Source of the DNA: Candidatus Hydrogenedentota bacterium
GTDB lineage: Bacteria > Hydrogenedentota > Hydrogenedentia > Hydrogenedentales > CAITNO01
DNA length: 35,375 nt
NCBI GenBank assembly: GCA_903822375.1
Contig: CAIJOU010000393.1
Span: 1-35,375 of the forward strand
Reading direction: 5' to 3'
Position numbers and translations under genes: made by a program
Notes under the pieces: generated by a model
Seen by the model: only the letters and a program-made list of their open reading frames with translations
What the model was told of the DNA's origin: nothing
Databases searched by the model: none
In this document: positions 33,878 to 35,375 of the stretch, piece by piece
Layout of the letters: every line of letters starts with the position of its first letter
How positions within the stretch are numbered: position 1 is the stretch's first letter

Positions 33878-34735
33878 TCAGAACGTCACGTCGGCCAGAC
33901 TGCCCGTGAATGGGCCAGGCTTTTCCATTTTCAGCGAAGTGACCGCCGCCGCAAAGCTGCAGGCTTCCGCCGGGGTGTGGTTCTGGCGCCAATAACAGTA
34001 CGAGGCGAAGCAGGTGTCCCCGCGCCCCGTCCTGCCGGACAGGTTTCGCGGTGTGAAGGGGGCTGCATAGATTTCGCCGTCCACGCACACCAGCACTTCA
34101 CTGCTGTGCGTGAGCATGACCTCTTTCGCGCCCCACGAGGCGAGGATCTTCGCGGCGCGCCGACGGTCGGTCTCTCCTGTGAGGGTCTCGGCTTCCGCAT
34201 GGTCGGTTTTGAGGTAATGGACCGCCGCGATCACTTCTTTCTTGTTGTCCCAGTCGCGAAAGACCATGGGGCCGTTGTCATTCACGCGCATGAACCCCTG
34301 GGCGTCAATGGCGACTTTTCCGCGTTCGCACATCTCCAGTACGAACGGTTCGGGAAACTCGCCTTTCATCAACCCGCCAAGGTAATAGACGTCCGCACTG
34401 ACATCCCGCGGCACGTCGTCCAGCGTAAAGGGGTCCACCATGCCGAGTGCTTCACAGGTGCGCCGGTCACGGTCCGCCGTGTGATAGGTGTTCCGGATGG
34501 ACGTCGTGTGCTCGGATTCACGGAACTTGTGCGGCACGCCGTATCGCTCGAAAACGTCCAGCGCCGAGCAGTCATCGGGGTTGAGCTTGGTCACCGCCAG
34601 AATATTGGCGCCGAGATGCCTGACCGCCACCGAGGAATACACCACCGCACCGCCGATGGAATACTCTGTGTCTTCCGGCGTGATAATGATGTCTTTGGAT
34701 ACGGCGCCGAGAATCAGCAAATCATAATGGGGCAT
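33878..34735 (-). CDS. PfkB-family carbohydrate kinase
   Basis: A 285-residue sugar or nucleoside kinase of the ribokinase family. The N-terminal YDLLILGAVSKDIIITP strand, the IGGAVVYSSVAVRHLGA segment (the family's GG hinge region) and the C-terminal TGRGDTCFASYC, with catalytic D240 and the anion hole, are visible. ATP-site elements are less sharp. It lies six bases after the MFS transporter stop; I chose ATG 34735, with GAAGGA about ten bases upstream within the transporter's last codons, so the two genes are coupled. A natural reading is uptake of a sugar or polyol followed by phosphorylation. The substrate cannot be read from the sequence; it is clearly different from IolC. Confidence 0.85.
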   Translation of the reverse strand: MPHYDLLILGAVSKDIIITPEDTEYSIGGAVVYSSVAVRHLGANILAVTKLNPDDCSALDVFERYGVPHKFRESEHTTSIRNTYHTADRDRRTCEALGMVDPFTLDDVPRDVSADVYYLGGLMKGEFPEPFVLEMCERGKVAIDAQGFMRVNDNGPMVFRDWDNKKEVIAAVHYLKTDHAEAETLTGETDRRRAAKILASWGAKEVMLTHSSEVLVCVDGEIYAAPFTPRNLSGRTGRGDTCFASYCYWRQNHTPAEACSFAAAVTSLKMEKPGPFTGSLADVTF

Positions 34736-34740
34736 GGGTT

Positions 34741-35375
34741 TCAGTCCTTCGCCTTTACATTCCACAGGAGGCATGCGAGCGCCACCGAAACGACAGCCGC
34801 GCCCAGCCAGAACAGGAAGACACTGTTGAAGTCATGGGTGAGCCTGCCGTCCACCGTCGACGCGCCCGCCTCAATCAGTTTGCCGCTGACCTTGTCCTGC
34901 AAAGCGGCGCCGAGATAGCTGAACATGCCAACCACTCCCATGGCCGCGCCGCTGGCCCGCTTCGAGCAAATGTCAATCGCAATGAGCCCGCCCACAAACA
35001 CAAGCAGGCCGCCAAGTCCCAGGCCGAACAGGGCGATACCGGCCAGATGCGACGGGTGAAACTTTGCGGTCACCTTCAGTTGCTTGGGCAACTCCTCCAC
35101 GGCGCATCCCGTCCAGAAGAGATACCAGCGGTCATTCTTGATCAGCCACACCGCGTTCTCGTCAATTTTCGCCTTCTCGTCCTTTTTCGCCTCGTGGAAC
35201 TCCGCTGTTGCCCGGGCGGGAAGCTGAATCTGTTTCTGGCGGAAGATTTCACGCAATGAGTCATCCACCGGACCCGCCTTCAACGCCGCCTTCCGCGATC
35301 CCCGCTTCCGCGAACTCGGCAAGTCCGAGCTGGAAACCCTGAAGCTCTCCATCTCGGTTCTGACCCCCCTGGTCC
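34741..35375 (-). CDS. MFS transporter, C-terminal part (cut by window edge)
   Basis: The frame is open to the right edge, so only the last 210 or so residues are visible and the ATG at 35352 is probably internal. The first 100 residues form a hydrophilic insert (KKDEKAKIDENAVWLIKNDRWYL). Membrane helices follow: LAGIALFGLGLGGLLVFVGG, the segment after SKRASGAAMGVVGMFSYLGAAL, and FLFWLGAAVVSVALACLLW at the end. The SKRASGAAMG...YLGAALQD arrangement resembles the C-terminal half of sugar-phosphate/glycerol-phosphate-type MFS permeases (GlpT/UhpC-like). The long hydrophilic insert between helices is unusual for the family. It is coupled to the PfkB kinase gene that follows. Confidence 0.75.
   Translation of the reverse strand, partial: TRGVRTEMESFRVSSSDLPSSRKRGSRKAALKAGPVDDSLREIFRQKQIQLPARATAEFHEAKKDEKAKIDENAVWLIKNDRWYLFWTGCAVEELPKQLKVTAKFHPSHLAGIALFGLGLGGLLVFVGGLIAIDICSKRASGAAMGVVGMFSYLGAALQDKVSGKLIEAGASTVDGRLTHDFNSVFLFWLGAAVVSVALACLLWNVKAKD

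Overview
The window is a GC-rich bacterial chromosome segment with two visibly AT-richer islands: the unknown gene at the left edge and a toxin-antitoxin pair near 26.4-27.2 kb. The gene content includes a Tat-exported Gfo/Idh/MocA oxidoreductase, a DUF4838 lipoprotein, a DUF1559-type pseudopilin, a secreted multiheme HzsA-like protein and a multi-domain hybrid kinase. Together these suggest a Gram-negative environmental bacterium of the Planctomycetota / Verrucomicrobiota-Lentisphaerota / Hydrogenedentota kind. This is inference from gene families; no rRNA or other marker gene is present to settle it.

Layout. 1-5.5 kb: an unrecognised gene cut by the edge, a Tat-signal oxidoreductase, and on the minus strand a DUF72 gene followed by a DUF4838 lipoprotein gene. 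5.57-5.90 kb: a gene-free insert with 11-bp terminal inverted repeats and 11-bp flanking direct repeats, the structure of a MITE. 6.1-13.5 kb (plus strand): a signalling operon of a receiver-adenylate cyclase, a 1602-aa hybrid histidine kinase (HAMP, GAF, three PAS, HisKA, HATPase, two receivers, HPt) and a receiver-HD-GYP phosphodiesterase, ending at a strong stem-loop. 13.5-17.9 kb (minus strand): a pseudopilin gene with a near-perfect sigma-54 promoter, and next to it a membrane histidine kinase and an NtrC-type sigma-54 activator. The arrangement resembles PilS/PilR-PilA. Palindromic candidate activator sites lie between activator and pilin. 17.9-19.4 kb: a patatin-like lipoprotein.

19.5-29.2 kb (minus strand): a complete myo-inositol catabolic set in the transcription order class II aldolase, iolB, (mntA-hepT), iolC, iolD, mmsA/iolA, iolE, iolG. 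IolG oxidises myo-inositol, IolE dehydrates the inosose, IolD opens the ring, IolB isomerises, IolC phosphorylates, the aldolase cleaves to DHAP and malonate semialdehyde, and MmsA gives acetyl-CoA. A MntA/HepT-type toxin-antitoxin pair sits inside this operon between iolB and iolC. Repeats of several kinds (heptamer tandem repeats, a 109-bp inverted-repeat element, hairpins) occupy the gaps between the iol genes. 29.3-35.4 kb: the HzsA-like protein with an F5/8-type domain and three CxxCH motifs; divergent from it a secreted PI-PLC/GDPD-superfamily protein; then a PfkB-family kinase and the C-terminal part of an MFS transporter cut by the right edge.

Genes were read from translated frames and motifs by eye. 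No database search was possible, so family names rest on recognisable motifs, and repeat families could not be counted in the rest of the genome.
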